A stretch of 64,000 bases of DNA. Origin: Pseudomonadota bacterium (GTDB lineage: Bacteria; Desulfobacterota; Binatia; Binatales; Binataceae). The stretch lies in the NCBI GenBank assembly GCA_021323945.1, contig JAJPKA010000020.1, positions 372,001 to 436,000 on the forward strand, written 5' to 3'. The notes under the pieces were generated by a model. It worked only from the letters and a program-made list of their open reading frames with translations. It searched no databases and was not told where the DNA came from. Below, piece by piece: positions 1 to 8,840 of the stretch (its first letter is position 1; each line of letters begins with the position of its first letter). The position numbers and the translations under genes are program-made.

Positions 1-552
1 CATCTCGGCGAAAGGAAATCCATCGAGCATCCCGCTAATCGGTTCAAGGTATTTGCGTAAACTGGTTTCTGGTGAGGTTTGCAGGTGAACGAAGATGAAA
101 CCCTCCCAGACGTCCAGTGCGAGTGGAATCAAGCCCAGTTGCGCTCTATCGCAGCCGCGAAACTCACTCTCGAGAGGAATACCCACCAACGCTCCTTCAC
201 AATCATAGGTCCAGCCATGAAAGCCGCAGGTAAAGGCGCGCGCGGAGCCGTGGGGTTGGTTGACCAGCCGATTGCCGCGATGGCGGCAAAGATTGTGAAA
301 GGCGCGCAGCTGTCCATCGCGTCCGCGGACGACCAGGACCGAGGTGCCCAAGACCTCCAGCCGGCGGACGAAGAAATCACCCGGATTAGGAACTGCTTCA
401 GCTCGGCCGATCTGTAGCCAGACGCGTCTGAAAATTCTCTGACGCTCAAGCTCAAAATATTGGGCTGAAATGTTGGGGCCAACAGGAACATGTTGCGGTC
501 CCGGCAAAGGCTCGGATCCGTCGCTGTTGTTGACATCTATTTCTTCAACCAT
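1..552 (-). CDS. Rieske non-heme iron oxygenase, large subunit (5' part; cut by left window edge)
   Basis: The minus strand is open from an ATG at 552 to base 1, giving 184 residues with no stop, so the gene continues outside the window. The visible part is the N-terminal Rieske [2Fe-2S] domain of a ring-hydroxylating or demethylating oxygenase: Cys89-Arg-His91, seventeen residues, then Cys109-Gly-Phe-His112-Gly-Trp. The spacing is canonical. The catalytic mononuclear-iron domain lies off the edge. Such proteins take electrons from a reductase or ferredoxin and insert O2 into aromatic or related substrates; the substrate cannot be read here. It is the last visible gene of the long minus-strand catabolic block and follows the di-iron monooxygenase alpha gene. 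Family assignment is firm, specific function unknown. Confidence 0.9.
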   Translation of the reverse strand, partial: MVEEIDVNNSDGSEPLPGPQHVPVGPNISAQYFELERQRIFRRVWLQIGRAEAVPNPGDFFVRRLEVLGTSVLVVRGRDGQLRAFHNLCRHRGNRLVNQPHGSARAFTCGFHGWTYDCEGALVGIPLESEFRGCDRAQLGLIPLALDVWEGFIFVHLQTSPETSLRKYLEPISGMLDGFPFAEM

Positions 553-603
553 CGTGATACCCTGACGGCGTCACCCGGTGATTTTTTTGAAAGACAGTCA
601 GGT

Positions 604-945
604 TCAGCGAGTTAAGATTGCAAGACGTTCAGCCTCGATCGCGCCTGGTACGTCCGGGGTAGAGTACACCTCGACTGCTAGTGCCACCTCCATAAACGAA
701 AGCGCCAGGTTCAGGAGTCTACGTTCCTTTTCAGGAAGGTCGTCCAGGCTGAAAGCGCTCAAGTGTTCAGCGATTGCGGCCATCTCCGGAAGCATCGCGT
801 TATAAAACCGTCGAATCTCTTCCATCGAAGATGACCGACGCTTTCGATTGCGCTCCTGCTCGGTGGGCAGCGACCATGCGGATACGAACTGGCTTAGCGT
901 TCTGAATCTTTCTGGCAACTCATTGTCTTGCTGGGTCGCTGACAT
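604..945 (-). CDS. small hypothetical protein (113 aa) between di-iron monooxygenase and Rieske genes
   Basis: The reading frame is open further upstream, but the ATG at 945 is chosen because an AGGAAAG ribosome-binding site lies just before it; the upstream extension looks like untranslated low-complexity sequence. The protein is soluble, rich in Glu, Arg and Leu, and predicted mostly helical, with no signal peptide, membrane segment or cysteine pattern. I do not recognise the family. Its position between the monooxygenase alpha gene and a Rieske oxygenase, on the same strand, suggests a small accessory or subunit-like protein of the catabolic operon, but this is only context. It could also be an unrelated helical protein. 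Confidence 0.6.
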   Translation of the reverse strand: MSATQQDNELPERFRTLSQFVSAWSLPTEQERNRKRRSSSMEEIRRFYNAMLPEMAAIAEHLSAFSLDDLPEKERRLLNLALSFMEVALAVEVYSTPDVPGAIEAERLAILTR

Positions 946-1080
946 GGCTTTCCTTTCAATAGTTTGAGCAGCCGAATCGCTGGTGCACTTTCGGCCCAAA
1001 CTTCTACACAGCCGAGGCTGAGCTTGTGTCATTGCTTGCTCACCCGCACTAGACGGCTGCCCGAACCGAGGCTCTGTCAC

Positions 1081-1265
1081 GGCGCGGCGTTCTCTCTGGC
1101 CTATAGACTATCCCGCTGCCCGAGGCATCGCCGGAAAAGAAGTCGGCTCTAATCATCGCTAGAATCTGGCCGTCCTTCTGATGGAGGGGGCGGCGTCCAA
1201 TCGACTCGCTTGTGTGAGCTTGGGCCAGCTTCGAACACTTCCCTCGATCACCTCACGCAATATCA
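1081..1265. other. intergenic stretch in the catabolic block, no gene seen
   Basis: About 185 bases downstream of the alpha subunit stop and upstream of the small gene. I see no open frame with a ribosome-binding site, no tRNA and no clear T-tailed hairpin. Confidence 0.4.
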
Positions 1266-2777
1266 TCAAACATTGTGCTCTAGCGGGTTCTTGATTTCGT
1301 AGCCCACCCGTTCGATATCGTCGATAGTCCACATCCGGCAGTCACGACGGAGAGAGGGCTGCGCAATCAGCGTCTTGCCGTCTGGCCTGATGTAGCCCAG
1401 GTAACGAATCACGTCTGCCAGGTTCCAGCCATCGAATTTTTCGTACAGATGCACGTAGCTTTGATAGCGTCGCGGCTCGAGGTTAAAGGTCCACTCGCAC
1501 GCTTCGGAGCAGAATGCGATCTTGCGACCGTTGTGCTCTCGGATTCTGGCCGTCGAAATATCAGGGCGCGGGTAGATGCAAGGTAGCAGACACACCTGGC
1601 AGACTGGCGGTATCGTGGGGAAGAGCTTAAGGGGCAGCATGCCAGCGTCGGGATCGGTCATCTGGTTGTAGTTCTCCCAGAACTTACCGTAGTAGGTATG
1701 CCAACCCGTGTAATGCTTCTCGAACCACTCAATGTCCCGTTCGTTCGGAGGATCGAATCGCCAAAACATCAAGGGCCAACTGGCATAGACGAACATCGCC
1801 GTGGTATGGCTCATCCACTGCAGGTGCTTCGCATCTTCTTCGAGAAAGCGTGGCGGCTTGATGCCAAATTTTTCCAGCTTGCCAATATAACTATTCACCC
1901 AATCCTCAATCACCCAGTGCTTCCAGAGGTCGACATACGGTTCAATCTTGTGGACCGTAAAGTATTCAGTGAGCAGGGCTACCGCAGAATCCACGAAGCG
2001 CGAGAAACGCCAGAAGTGTTTATCCAACACTTGTTGAATCAGCGGGACATTGCGATCATCGCCGAGCAGCGTTACGAGCGTCGCATAGCCATTGGCCATG
2101 TGACGACTCTCGTCCGACTGAATACTTAGGAACACCGAGGGCACGGCGTGATCGCCGTTGGCCGCTGCTGCTTTGGGCACGCTAACGAACACCGGGTTGG
2201 TAAACGTCGTTGCGCCCATCACTTGGAGGCTGATGGCCCCTTCGATGGGATCGCATGCCAGGAACGACTCTGCTACGCCTCGCACCGCCGTGCCGAGAAG
2301 ATTGTTGCCCAGCGCCTTCATGGGAATGTCAAAACCCGCCGGGTCGTGGTAGTGTTTGAGGTAGTAGCGGCCCAGCGCGAGTTGTTGCTGGTAATGGCGG
2401 ATCTCGTCGAGCATCTGCGCCAAGTAGCCTTGCCGCAGCTCCTGGTTGTTCACGGCAGTGATCAACGCGCCCATCAACTTGATCGCCGTATACTCCGGGT
2501 AGGGGAACACCGCGGTGAAGGCCTTCATCACCTCCACCCAACGTTCCTCGGCTTGATTGGGGTTGTTCATCCGTACGGCACCGTCCAGGAAACCATACTG
2601 GCGGTCGTCCTTTTCCGCCTCCATCGTCATATAGTCACGGATCAAATGCCGAAACGGATCTTTGCCCTTTTTGGGAATATGGAACTTGGTGCGGATCGGT
2701 GATTCTGTAGAAGCATAAGAAAAGTCCCATTCCATCCCTTTGATTTTCTCATGCGCCTGGATCAGATTGGCTGCCAT
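1266..2777 (-). CDS. soluble di-iron monooxygenase hydroxylase alpha subunit with C-terminal YHS domain (cluster 1; one iron ligand substituted)
   Basis: 503 aa, family of the oxygenase subunits of toluene, phenol, alkene and methane monooxygenases. The four-helix-bundle ligands are visible: Glu95, Glu125-x-x-His128 (DEIRH) and Glu223-x-x-His226 (DESRH), with the expected 30-residue spacing between the first two glutamates. The residue 34 before Glu223, where the family has its fourth glutamate, is Ala189 (codon GCA, context GATTFTN); the paralogue at 18060-19610 has Glu190 there (context IETAYSN). A YHS-type cysteine domain (VCQVC, then FCSEAC) follows from about residue 390. AGGAGG lies just before the ATG. 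It is the third gene of a beta, coupling protein, alpha set. The family is certain; whether this copy is a normal hydroxylase is open because of the missing ligand. Confidence 0.93.
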   Translation of the reverse strand: MAANLIQAHEKIKGMEWDFSYASTESPIRTKFHIPKKGKDPFRHLIRDYMTMEAEKDDRQYGFLDGAVRMNNPNQAEERWVEVMKAFTAVFPYPEYTAIKLMGALITAVNNQELRQGYLAQMLDEIRHYQQQLALGRYYLKHYHDPAGFDIPMKALGNNLLGTAVRGVAESFLACDPIEGAISLQVMGATTFTNPVFVSVPKAAAANGDHAVPSVFLSIQSDESRHMANGYATLVTLLGDDRNVPLIQQVLDKHFWRFSRFVDSAVALLTEYFTVHKIEPYVDLWKHWVIEDWVNSYIGKLEKFGIKPPRFLEEDAKHLQWMSHTTAMFVYASWPLMFWRFDPPNERDIEWFEKHYTGWHTYYGKFWENYNQMTDPDAGMLPLKLFPTIPPVCQVCLLPCIYPRPDISTARIREHNGRKIAFCSEACEWTFNLEPRRYQSYVHLYEKFDGWNLADVIRYLGYIRPDGKTLIAQPSLRRDCRMWTIDDIERVGYEIKNPLEHNV

Positions 2778-2801
2778 CGTCTCCTCCTTTGGACGCCTTG
2801 G

Positions 2802-3116
2802 TTATTGCGGCCCTTCGAGGTCAAGCAATTCGGCATAGACTCCGAAGCGCTCGGCGTTGAAGTCGACGCGCCCGTAAAAACTGCTGAGCACAACCTGGAA
2901 GTCGGCCGGCGTTAGGCTTCGACCCAGGCGCTCGCCCAACTCATGCAGGTCGATTTCGATGTTTCCCACACCACTGATCGAGTAAAAACAGCCATCGTTG
3001 GTGATGGTTAGGTCGGGCCGTTTTTCGCGCAGCATGGCCACTACCGCCTCCGCCTCCTCACTACCCATTAGCACCATGCCCACGGTGTCTTGAGCCTCGT
3101 AGAGTTTGCCGCTCAT
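2802..3116 (-). CDS. di-iron monooxygenase coupling/regulatory protein (MmoB/DmpM family, cluster 1)
   Basis: 104 aa, the normal size of the cofactor-less effector proteins that bind the hydroxylase, gate substrate and O2 entry and tune electron transfer. The early GMVLMGSEEAEAV segment and the following beta-alpha pattern (NIEIDLHELGERLGR) match the family fold. It overlaps the beta gene stop by four bases (ATGA type), so the two are translationally coupled, and it ends 24 bases before the alpha start. The paralogue at 19623-19934 shares the same order and coupling. No catalytic residues are expected. Confidence 0.88.
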   Translation of the reverse strand: MSGKLYEAQDTVGMVLMGSEEAEAVVAMLREKRPDLTITNDGCFYSISGVGNIEIDLHELGERLGRSLTPADFQVVLSSFYGRVDFNAERFGVYAELLDLEGPQ

Positions 3117-4165
3117 ACCAACACCTCGTGATCCGGAACGGCAATTCCGATCTCGGCGCTCATCGCAACCTGTGCCTGGCGCACTTTGCCGAGCGCGTTA
3201 GCAAACGATTGGGCTTTGACCGTCGGGAGCTCGAACAGGGGAGCAAGCTGGCGAGCAGCCAGAAGACTCACCGGCGTCCAGTGATCGATCCAGCTTTGCA
3301 GCACCTTGCGGTTCTTAGCCGCATAGTTGGGATCCTCGACCAGAAACCGAAGAAAGGCCCACGTCCATCTGTGGTTCCGCTCCCAGTCTGCCTCCGCCGA
3401 CGCGACCAGTGCCGGAGTGACGCTGTCGCCGTTTAGCGGAGCAAAGCGCAGGAACAATTCCACGCGTACCATTTCGCCCACGAGCGGTTCAAAGACTGCG
3501 TTGGTTGCCACGATCACCTCGGCCCAGTCGCGGATGGCCATCAGCCGTTCCACGTTCTCTCGCACCCCTTGCCAGCGTGGGTCAGTGAGCCATGTGGATT
3601 TCGCCTCGCTATCGGAAAACCCGGGCAGCGCTTGCGCTAGTTCCATCCCGTACAGCGAGATTTCCTGTGCATAGCGGATCTTATCCGCCGCATTGAAGAC
3701 ACAAGGATTGCCGACCACTTCCGCCAGCGCCTCCCGTTGTGCGTAGGAGAAAGCTCGGAACAGGCCATACTCGAGAAACGCACACGAGGCATAGTGAAGG
3801 GCGAGCATTTCATCTGCCCAGGTTCGATCAAAGGCAGTGAAGAGGCCGCGAGCTTTTGCGGTCTCCAACGTCCGTTCCAGAGCCCGGCCCTGCTCAGCCT
3901 GGAGCTTCACATAGGGTCGTTGCCAGGTCTTGTTGGGATCGCGAAAAGCCCACCAGTCACTGGAACGGACCGCCGCGGTATCTTCGCTCCAGGTAGGGCG
4001 ACCCTCGGGCGTTAGGATCGGCCATCCTCCCCAGGCGAATTGTTTGGGATCCTGTTGGATATAAAGCGTCAGTTCTTCGTATTCAGTTGCCCGCCGGCCC
4101 TGACGCGGCTGTATGTAAGAAAACTCTCGTTTGCCGGAAAACTCGTCGTGCCGCGTTGTCGTCAC
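3113..4165 (-). CDS. soluble di-iron monooxygenase hydroxylase beta subunit (cluster 1)
   Basis: 350 aa, the non-catalytic beta subunit that forms the hydroxylase core with alpha. The start is a GTG at 4165 preceded by GGAGGAA at good spacing; no ATG is near. The N-terminus (REFSYIQP, TEYEELTLY) and the FAWGGWP / SEDTTAVR-like region with DWWAFRDPNKTWQRPYV are characteristic of beta subunits and are repeated in the paralogue at 19931-20974. It leads a beta, coupling, alpha operon, an order unlike the textbook methane or toluene systems, and follows the HpaB-like gene after a 144-base gap. No gamma subunit gene is present. Confidence 0.9.
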   Translation of the reverse strand: MTTTRHDEFSGKREFSYIQPRQGRRATEYEELTLYIQQDPKQFAWGGWPILTPEGRPTWSEDTAAVRSSDWWAFRDPNKTWQRPYVKLQAEQGRALERTLETAKARGLFTAFDRTWADEMLALHYASCAFLEYGLFRAFSYAQREALAEVVGNPCVFNAADKIRYAQEISLYGMELAQALPGFSDSEAKSTWLTDPRWQGVRENVERLMAIRDWAEVIVATNAVFEPLVGEMVRVELFLRFAPLNGDSVTPALVASAEADWERNHRWTWAFLRFLVEDPNYAAKNRKVLQSWIDHWTPVSLLAARQLAPLFELPTVKAQSFANALGKVRQAQVAMSAEIGIAVPDHEVLV

Positions 4166-4309
4166 AGTGCTTCCTCCGATTACTGGCTTTTAGCGGCGAC
4201 TACGCGCACGCTGCGAAGAACTCGCTCATATCATCACCTTGTATCGTCGGATCGTTTCAGTTTGCGGTGGCTTCGTCAGTTTCGTCGCAGAGGCGCGCTT
4301 TGCCGCGCA

Positions 4310-5872
4310 TCAAGCTTCGGTTAAATGGATGGAGCGGCCGCCGACATCGGCCGCGGTGTCGCGCGAAATCGCCTGATCGAGCAAACGCTCCGCCATGGCC
4401 TGGCATTCCGCTCGCCTCTGTGTGCTGCAGTAGACAATCCGACTGCTGAAAGGATCACCGGCAAAGAACCATTCATACATGAACTGTCGCCCGCCGAATT
4501 CTGTACCGACAATGTCCCACGCCATCTTCATGATCCGCAGCCGCTCCTCCGCCGACATATCCTTTCCGCGGAGATATTGGGCCAGAGATCGCTGCAGGTC
4601 GGGGTGAGTTAGGTCCTTCTCTGTCGGGGTTAGAATGAGGCCACTACTCCCCATCAGGCGAATAGCGTCGATCGCGCGAGTCATGGCCTGCGGGAAGAAC
4701 AGCCGCACCGCGGTGATAGAAAGCATTCCGCGACCAGACACTCCAAAGAGACTTCCTACGCCGGGGATCACTCCGCGATCGCTGGCACGCAAACTTAAGC
4801 TGCCTTCCTGCCCTTCGAGCGGATGATTGAAATTGTTCAGCACATCATGGGCCGATGCAGTGAGCAGGCCCTCGGCCAACTCGACAGTCCCAACTAGTTC
4901 ACCGAGGATCTCCTGGTAACGCGGCAGCTCCGTCCGCCCCACTGCTTTAGCGACCAGGAAGGCAAGGCCGGTCAGAAAACGTAGCTTGACGGTCCCTCGG
5001 ATAACTGCTTGAAGCGTCATGGTGCCGGCGAACGCCGGTCCCATCAGGTTATAAATTTCGATGTCGCGCGCGGCGAACACTCGCTCCCACGGGACCAGGA
5101 CATCGTCAAAGATCGCGATCGCGTCCCCCTCGTCGAAGCGGCTGCTCAGTGGTCGGTCGAACAAACTGCGGCCGGTATCGTAGGGTTCCCGGCAGACGAA
5201 CTTCAGTCCGGGCGTGGCCACAGGAACGGCAAAACTCAAGGCGTAATCTTCTTCGCCTGCTCTGCGCGGCATGTAGGGTCCCACCCAGAGCTCGTCGCTG
5301 AGCGGTGCCAGGGTGGAGAGCATGCGGGCACCACGTACAACAAGGCCCGCATCCGTCTCCCTAACCATACGTATGCTGTCCTGGGCTTGGGGTCCTTTGG
5401 ACCGGTCGATCTGCGGGTCGACGAGCGTATGGGTTAGACAGAGATCGCGTTCACGACACAGCTCGTAATAGCGCCATGCATTTTCTCCGAAGCGGCGCTC
5501 GCGGCGACCCAACAGTTCGCGGATCGCGGCCGCATCCGTAACAAACGCGTTCATGAAATCGGGCAGGCGACCCATTAAACCGTAGGTGAGCTCACATCGT
5601 GTCCGCTCGCCGCGAACCCGTCGCTCCATATCGTCCCAGGTCTTGGCGAGAATAAACGATGTACTGACGGGAGCGCCGGAGACAGGGGAAGGATACGTCA
5701 GCAGATCTCGGTAGGCGGGATCATGCTGACGATCGTACAGGTCCGCTAACGTTCTTATCACGCGCCGAAACGGCGGATATTGGGTTACATCGCGGACCAA
5801 CTCTCCATTGACATAGACACTGCGATCATCACGCAGGCCTTCGATATACTCCTGTCCCGTTCTTGCTCCCAT
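4310..5872 (-). CDS. HpaB-family FADH2-dependent aromatic hydroxylase (4-hydroxyphenylacetate 3-monooxygenase-like)
   Basis: 520 aa, full length for the large oxygenase of two-component flavin monooxygenases (HpaB, PvcC, TftD types), which ortho-hydroxylate phenols using FADH2 from a separate reductase. Family marks include the N-terminal TGQEYIEGLRD segment, the CRERDLCLTHTLVDPQID region near residue 140-160 and the C-terminal FAGDPFSSR block. No HpaC-type flavin reductase is encoded nearby. It sits between the LigB dioxygenase, 29 bases upstream, and the beta subunit, so a phenol-to-catechol step feeding ring cleavage is a sensible reading. A related acyl-CoA-dehydratase activity (4-hydroxybutyryl-CoA dehydratase) belongs to the same superfamily, but its iron-sulfur cysteine pattern is not evident here. 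Confidence 0.88.
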   Translation of the reverse strand: MGARTGQEYIEGLRDDRSVYVNGELVRDVTQYPPFRRVIRTLADLYDRQHDPAYRDLLTYPSPVSGAPVSTSFILAKTWDDMERRVRGERTRCELTYGLMGRLPDFMNAFVTDAAAIRELLGRRERRFGENAWRYYELCRERDLCLTHTLVDPQIDRSKGPQAQDSIRMVRETDAGLVVRGARMLSTLAPLSDELWVGPYMPRRAGEEDYALSFAVPVATPGLKFVCREPYDTGRSLFDRPLSSRFDEGDAIAIFDDVLVPWERVFAARDIEIYNLMGPAFAGTMTLQAVIRGTVKLRFLTGLAFLVAKAVGRTELPRYQEILGELVGTVELAEGLLTASAHDVLNNFNHPLEGQEGSLSLRASDRGVIPGVGSLFGVSGRGMLSITAVRLFFPQAMTRAIDAIRLMGSSGLILTPTEKDLTHPDLQRSLAQYLRGKDMSAEERLRIMKMAWDIVGTEFGGRQFMYEWFFAGDPFSSRIVYCSTQRRAECQAMAERLLDQAISRDTAADVGGRSIHLTEA

Positions 5873-5901
5873 GGCACTGGTCCCCGCCGCTCGAGTGCGT
5901 T

Positions 5902-6744
5902 TCAGTCAGCCGTCCACGCCATCACACCCGTACCCGTAGCCCACTGCGGTATCGGCTCGTAAGCGAGAACCTGCGGCTTCAGTTGTGGTGGCATTGCGCC
6001 CGCGACAGCTAACCAATCGCGTATTTCCTGTCCGCCATTGCCGGCAACCTTTTCCAGGTCTTCGGCATGACGATACTGTTCCCAGACCTCGCTGCCCCGC
6101 CCTCGGACCAGGCAATCAAGGAACCACCGATCAAATTCCTCGTTGACAGTTCCCGTCTCTGGGGGGCCGACCCAGTGAGAGAGGCCGCCTGTTCCAATAA
6201 CCGCGATGCGGCGGTTAGCGGGCGCACGTTCGATTACCGTGCGAACGAACATCCCGACGTCGAAGCATCGCTTGAGACTGGGCATCGGCGGTGCAAACGC
6301 GTTCACTACGATTGGTACCAACGGGACGTTCCATCCAGGTGTGATGAAGGACAACGGGACCACTTCGGCGTGATCAAGCGCCAGCTCCTGCGACGAGGCA
6401 AAGTCAACGCCATGTTCCATGCCCTCGCTAACAATGAGTTGTCCAAGGTCCGCGGCAAGCTTGACGCTGACCTTGGGCAGGTTCAGCCATTCATTGATGG
6501 GTCCCTCGGCTCGCTCGCCGGTGGCGACGAGAAAGGTCGGAAGGTTGTCGTAAAAGCAGCGATCGAAGTGGTCGGTGGAGAAGATCACGATAGCGTCGGG
6601 GCGCGTCCGTTCAATGATCTCTTTGGCGCGGTTCAAGCCTGCTACGACCTTGCTGCGCTGTGCTTCGCTGGCCATTTCGAACTGCGGATGCATCGCCAGA
6701 AAGGGCACGTGTGACGTGGCAATACCCGCGACAATCTCTGCCAT
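5902..6744 (-). CDS. LigB-type class III extradiol ring-cleavage dioxygenase, catalytic subunit
   Basis: 280 aa. The Fe(II) ligands and catalytic base of the protocatechuate 4,5-dioxygenase beta family are all present at nearly the same numbers: His12 (ATSHVP), His59 (STDHFD), Glu240 (NGGQEIRDW) and catalytic His190 (GGLSHW). The enzyme cleaves a catechol-type ring beside the hydroxyls. GAGGAGG precedes the ATG. It is 17 bases downstream of the small LigA-like subunit gene and directly upstream of the HpaB-like hydroxylase, making a hydroxylate-then-cleave module. Substrate specificity (protocatechuate, gallate, a substituted catechol) cannot be read from sequence. Confidence 0.9.
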   Translation of the reverse strand: MAEIVAGIATSHVPFLAMHPQFEMASEAQRSKVVAGLNRAKEIIERTRPDAIVIFSTDHFDRCFYDNLPTFLVATGERAEGPINEWLNLPKVSVKLAADLGQLIVSEGMEHGVDFASSQELALDHAEVVPLSFITPGWNVPLVPIVVNAFAPPMPSLKRCFDVGMFVRTVIERAPANRRIAVIGTGGLSHWVGPPETGTVNEEFDRWFLDCLVRGRGSEVWEQYRHAEDLEKVAGNGGQEIRDWLAVAGAMPPQLKPQVLAYEPIPQWATGTGVMAWTAD

Positions 6745-6761
6745 GGCCGCCTCCTCCTCGA

Positions 6762-7016
6762 TTACTTTTTCTCGTTTAATGCCGCTACGTACGAGCGCAT
6801 ATCCTGGCCCATAGCCATCGACGAGGTCAGCAGCAGAAGTGGGTTGACGCCCATCTCATAAAGGGCCCTGATCTGCCAGCGCTCGAGCGCCACCTTCTCT
6901 TGGGTTGTCAGATCGTAATCATTCAACACTGAGCCCAAACTGTTTTGACAGCGCTGGGCGAGGGTGGCGCTACGGCTTACATCTCGCAAAAATTTGTTTA
7001 CTTGGTAGAGGCTCAT
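6762..7016 (-). CDS. LigA-like small subunit of LigAB extradiol dioxygenase
   Basis: 84 aa, helical, matching the alpha (LigA) subunit of protocatechuate 4,5-dioxygenase-type enzymes, which caps the active site of LigB. The LTTQEKVALERWQIRALYEMG segment is the conserved helix pair with the ring-contacting loop; GVNPLLLL follows. Size is at the short end of the family. The start at 7016 has AAGGGGG upstream. Stop to LigB start is 17 bases, so the pair is co-translated. Assignment is supported by both sequence and neighbour. Confidence 0.85.
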   Translation of the reverse strand: MSLYQVNKFLRDVSRSATLAQRCQNSLGSVLNDYDLTTQEKVALERWQIRALYEMGVNPLLLLTSSMAMGQDMRSYVAALNEKK

Positions 7017-7072
7017 CAGCCCGACCCCCTTGTTTTCAAGAAAATTCTCGCGCGAAGGCGACCGAAACTGAG

Positions 7073-7780
7073 CTACGCGGCTAACTGTTTGGCCGGCGTT
7101 TCCGCCAGTGCGTCAAAGAAGCGCCACATGAGTTCGAGAGTGTTGCGGACCACCGCGCGCACTCGCTGCTGCTCTTCATCTGTGCGGGCGAGCTTGGCGA
7201 CGATTTCCATCGCGCCATTTCCGTGTTCGCGGTCTGCTTCCTCGTGAACCCACCAGAACGCGGACTGTTCATGCGTGAGGCCGTATTCCTGCTCCAGAAT
7301 GCGGGCAAACTCTTTAGCGGCACCGGGTACCTGTCCCTCGCCCGCCACGCTCACCGAGGCCAAGCCTTCAACAAAGGGCCGCTTCTCGACCAACCATATC
7401 CACCAGGTGCGCAGCGCGAGAGTCTCGGGCAGCGGTTGAATATTCAGCATCCTCTCGCGGGTACTGCCCAGAGCCTCGCCGAGCCGAATGTACAGCTCGG
7501 GATGTGGAGCGCTGCCGGACATCTTGCCGGTTTCCTCTTCAATCAGGTTATTGAGGATCTCGGCTCGGACCTGGGCGTCTTCGCAGTGAACGTACAGTGG
7601 TCCAATCAGGTCGTGGACTCTGCCGGTAAGGTAGAACTGTTGTTCTATCCAATGGCGGACCTGGTCTCTGCTCAGTTGCGCCCGCCGAAACTTTTCGACG
7701 AATGGATGGTCCCAAAAGACTCGTCTTGCGGCCACCATCTTCTGAAGCTCAGTGCTGAACTGTTCGCTTGTCAGGGCCAT
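7073..7780 (-). CDS. heme-oxygenase-like (TenA/PqqC-fold) iron-containing redox protein, copy 1
   Basis: 235 aa from the ATG at 7780, chosen over an upstream start because AAGGAGG lies 9 bases before it. The protein is all-helical with the PqqC/TenA signature. His179-x3-Asp183-x2-His186 (VHEEADREH) matches the metal-binding helix of heme-oxygenase-like di-iron oxidases (HOLDO, for example CADD and UndA), and an acidic EEETG stretch with HPEL follows at 81-93, the usual first-helix ligand area. HOLDO enzymes use O2 for C-C cleavage, desaturation or N-oxygenation; the reaction here is unknown. It lies 57 bases upstream of the LigA gene. A second member is at 8918-9595, with a luciferase-like gene between them. 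Confidence 0.8.
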   Translation of the reverse strand: MALTSEQFSTELQKMVAARRVFWDHPFVEKFRRAQLSRDQVRHWIEQQFYLTGRVHDLIGPLYVHCEDAQVRAEILNNLIEEETGKMSGSAPHPELYIRLGEALGSTRERMLNIQPLPETLALRTWWIWLVEKRPFVEGLASVSVAGEGQVPGAAKEFARILEQEYGLTHEQSAFWWVHEEADREHGNGAMEIVAKLARTDEEQQRVRAVVRNTLELMWRFFDALAETPAKQLAA

Positions 7781-7958
7781 GGTTTCAGCCTCCTTGCGGA
7801 TTAATTGCCGTCGCAACACTTATTTTTCGGCAAGCCATACACGGCCAAACGCAATGCAGACCTTCAAGCCCAAACGGCGAAGCGAGCATTTTGCGCAATC
7901 GACTCGGCACATCGAAAGTGCAAGCTGCCCTCTCGAACTCGCTCGCTTCGCCCTGCCT

Positions 7959-8840
7959 TCACAGCCTGGATGCTGGGACAACCAGGTTTTCGCCGAGCTG
8001 CTCAATGTCTCTTTTGACGCTCTCCGGCCGGGTCGCAACCGCTCCAATTATTACTTGGTCGACACCGGCATCGCGGTAACGTTTGAGCGAATCCAGTTCT
8101 ATCGGCACGCCGAGCCCGGGCGAGATGAAAAAGCGGAGTTTGTCCGGCTCCCGCCCTATCGCCCGCGCATACTCCTTAATGCGCTCTATTTTCCTCCGTG
8201 CCTCTTCAATCGTGACATTGACGCCAAACCAGCCGTCTCCGACCTCGCCGGCGCGTCTCAGCGCAGGAACGCTCTCGCCGCCAATAAGAATCGGTGGATG
8301 CGGTTTCTGAACCGGCTTGGGATACATTCGCACCTGCGGAAAATCACAGAACTCGCCCTTGAACTGAGGTTCTTCCTGCGTCCACAAAAGCTTCATCGCA
8401 GCCAGGTACTCACGTGTCCGCTCTGCTCTCCGCTCCCACGGTATCCCTAAGGCAGTGAATTCCTCCTTCAGCCACCCGATACCGACCCCAAAGTCGAATC
8501 TTCCGCCGGAAAGCTTGTCGACGCTTGCTACCTCCTTGGCGGTAATCAGAGGATTGCGTTCCGGGAGCAGACAGATGCCAGTGCCAAGCCGGATCGTTTT
8601 GGTGTGGGCCGCGGCGAAAGTCAGGGCGGTGAAAGGGTCGAGAAAATCGATCGTGGTTGGCATCGGCAGACGGCCATCCTCAGCGTACGGATAGCGCGCC
8701 GAGTATTGGTCGAACAGAACCACGTGTTCCGGCGCCCAAAGCGAGTGAAAACCGCATTCCTCGGTGGTTTGGGCAATCGTTCGCAACGCTTCCGGCTCCG
8801 CCGCCAGGCCAATTCCGATTGCGATAAACCCGATTTTCAT
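7959..8840 (-). CDS. luciferase-like (LLM class) oxidoreductase, probably F420-dependent
   Basis: 293 aa from ATG 8840 (MKIGFIAIGIG); an upstream in-frame ATG would overlap the preceding gene and lacks family homology. The TIM-barrel signatures are clear: GFHSLWAPEHV, TKTIRLGTGICLLPERNPL, LSGGRFDFGVGIGWLKEEF and the HPPILIGGES segment. These fit the F420-dependent branch related to Rv2161c. Members reduce or oxidise substrates with F420H2/F420 or FMN; the substrate is not predictable. It sits between two HOLDO genes in one minus-strand run. A 178-base gap separates it from the next gene downstream. Confidence 0.85.
   Translation of the reverse strand: MKIGFIAIGIGLAAEPEALRTIAQTTEECGFHSLWAPEHVVLFDQYSARYPYAEDGRLPMPTTIDFLDPFTALTFAAAHTKTIRLGTGICLLPERNPLITAKEVASVDKLSGGRFDFGVGIGWLKEEFTALGIPWERRAERTREYLAAMKLLWTQEEPQFKGEFCDFPQVRMYPKPVQKPHPPILIGGESVPALRRAGEVGDGWFGVNVTIEEARRKIERIKEYARAIGREPDKLRFFISPGLGVPIELDSLKRYRDAGVDQVIIGAVATRPESVKRDIEQLGENLVVPASRL

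Noticed and set aside
79-417. Plus-strand open frame of 112 codons
   Set aside because: It is the antisense shadow of the Rieske oxygenase reading frame, which has canonical iron-sulfur ligands on the minus strand.
2148-2702. Plus-strand open frame of 184 codons
   Set aside because: Antisense to the monooxygenase alpha gene; no ribosome-binding site and no recognisable protein text.
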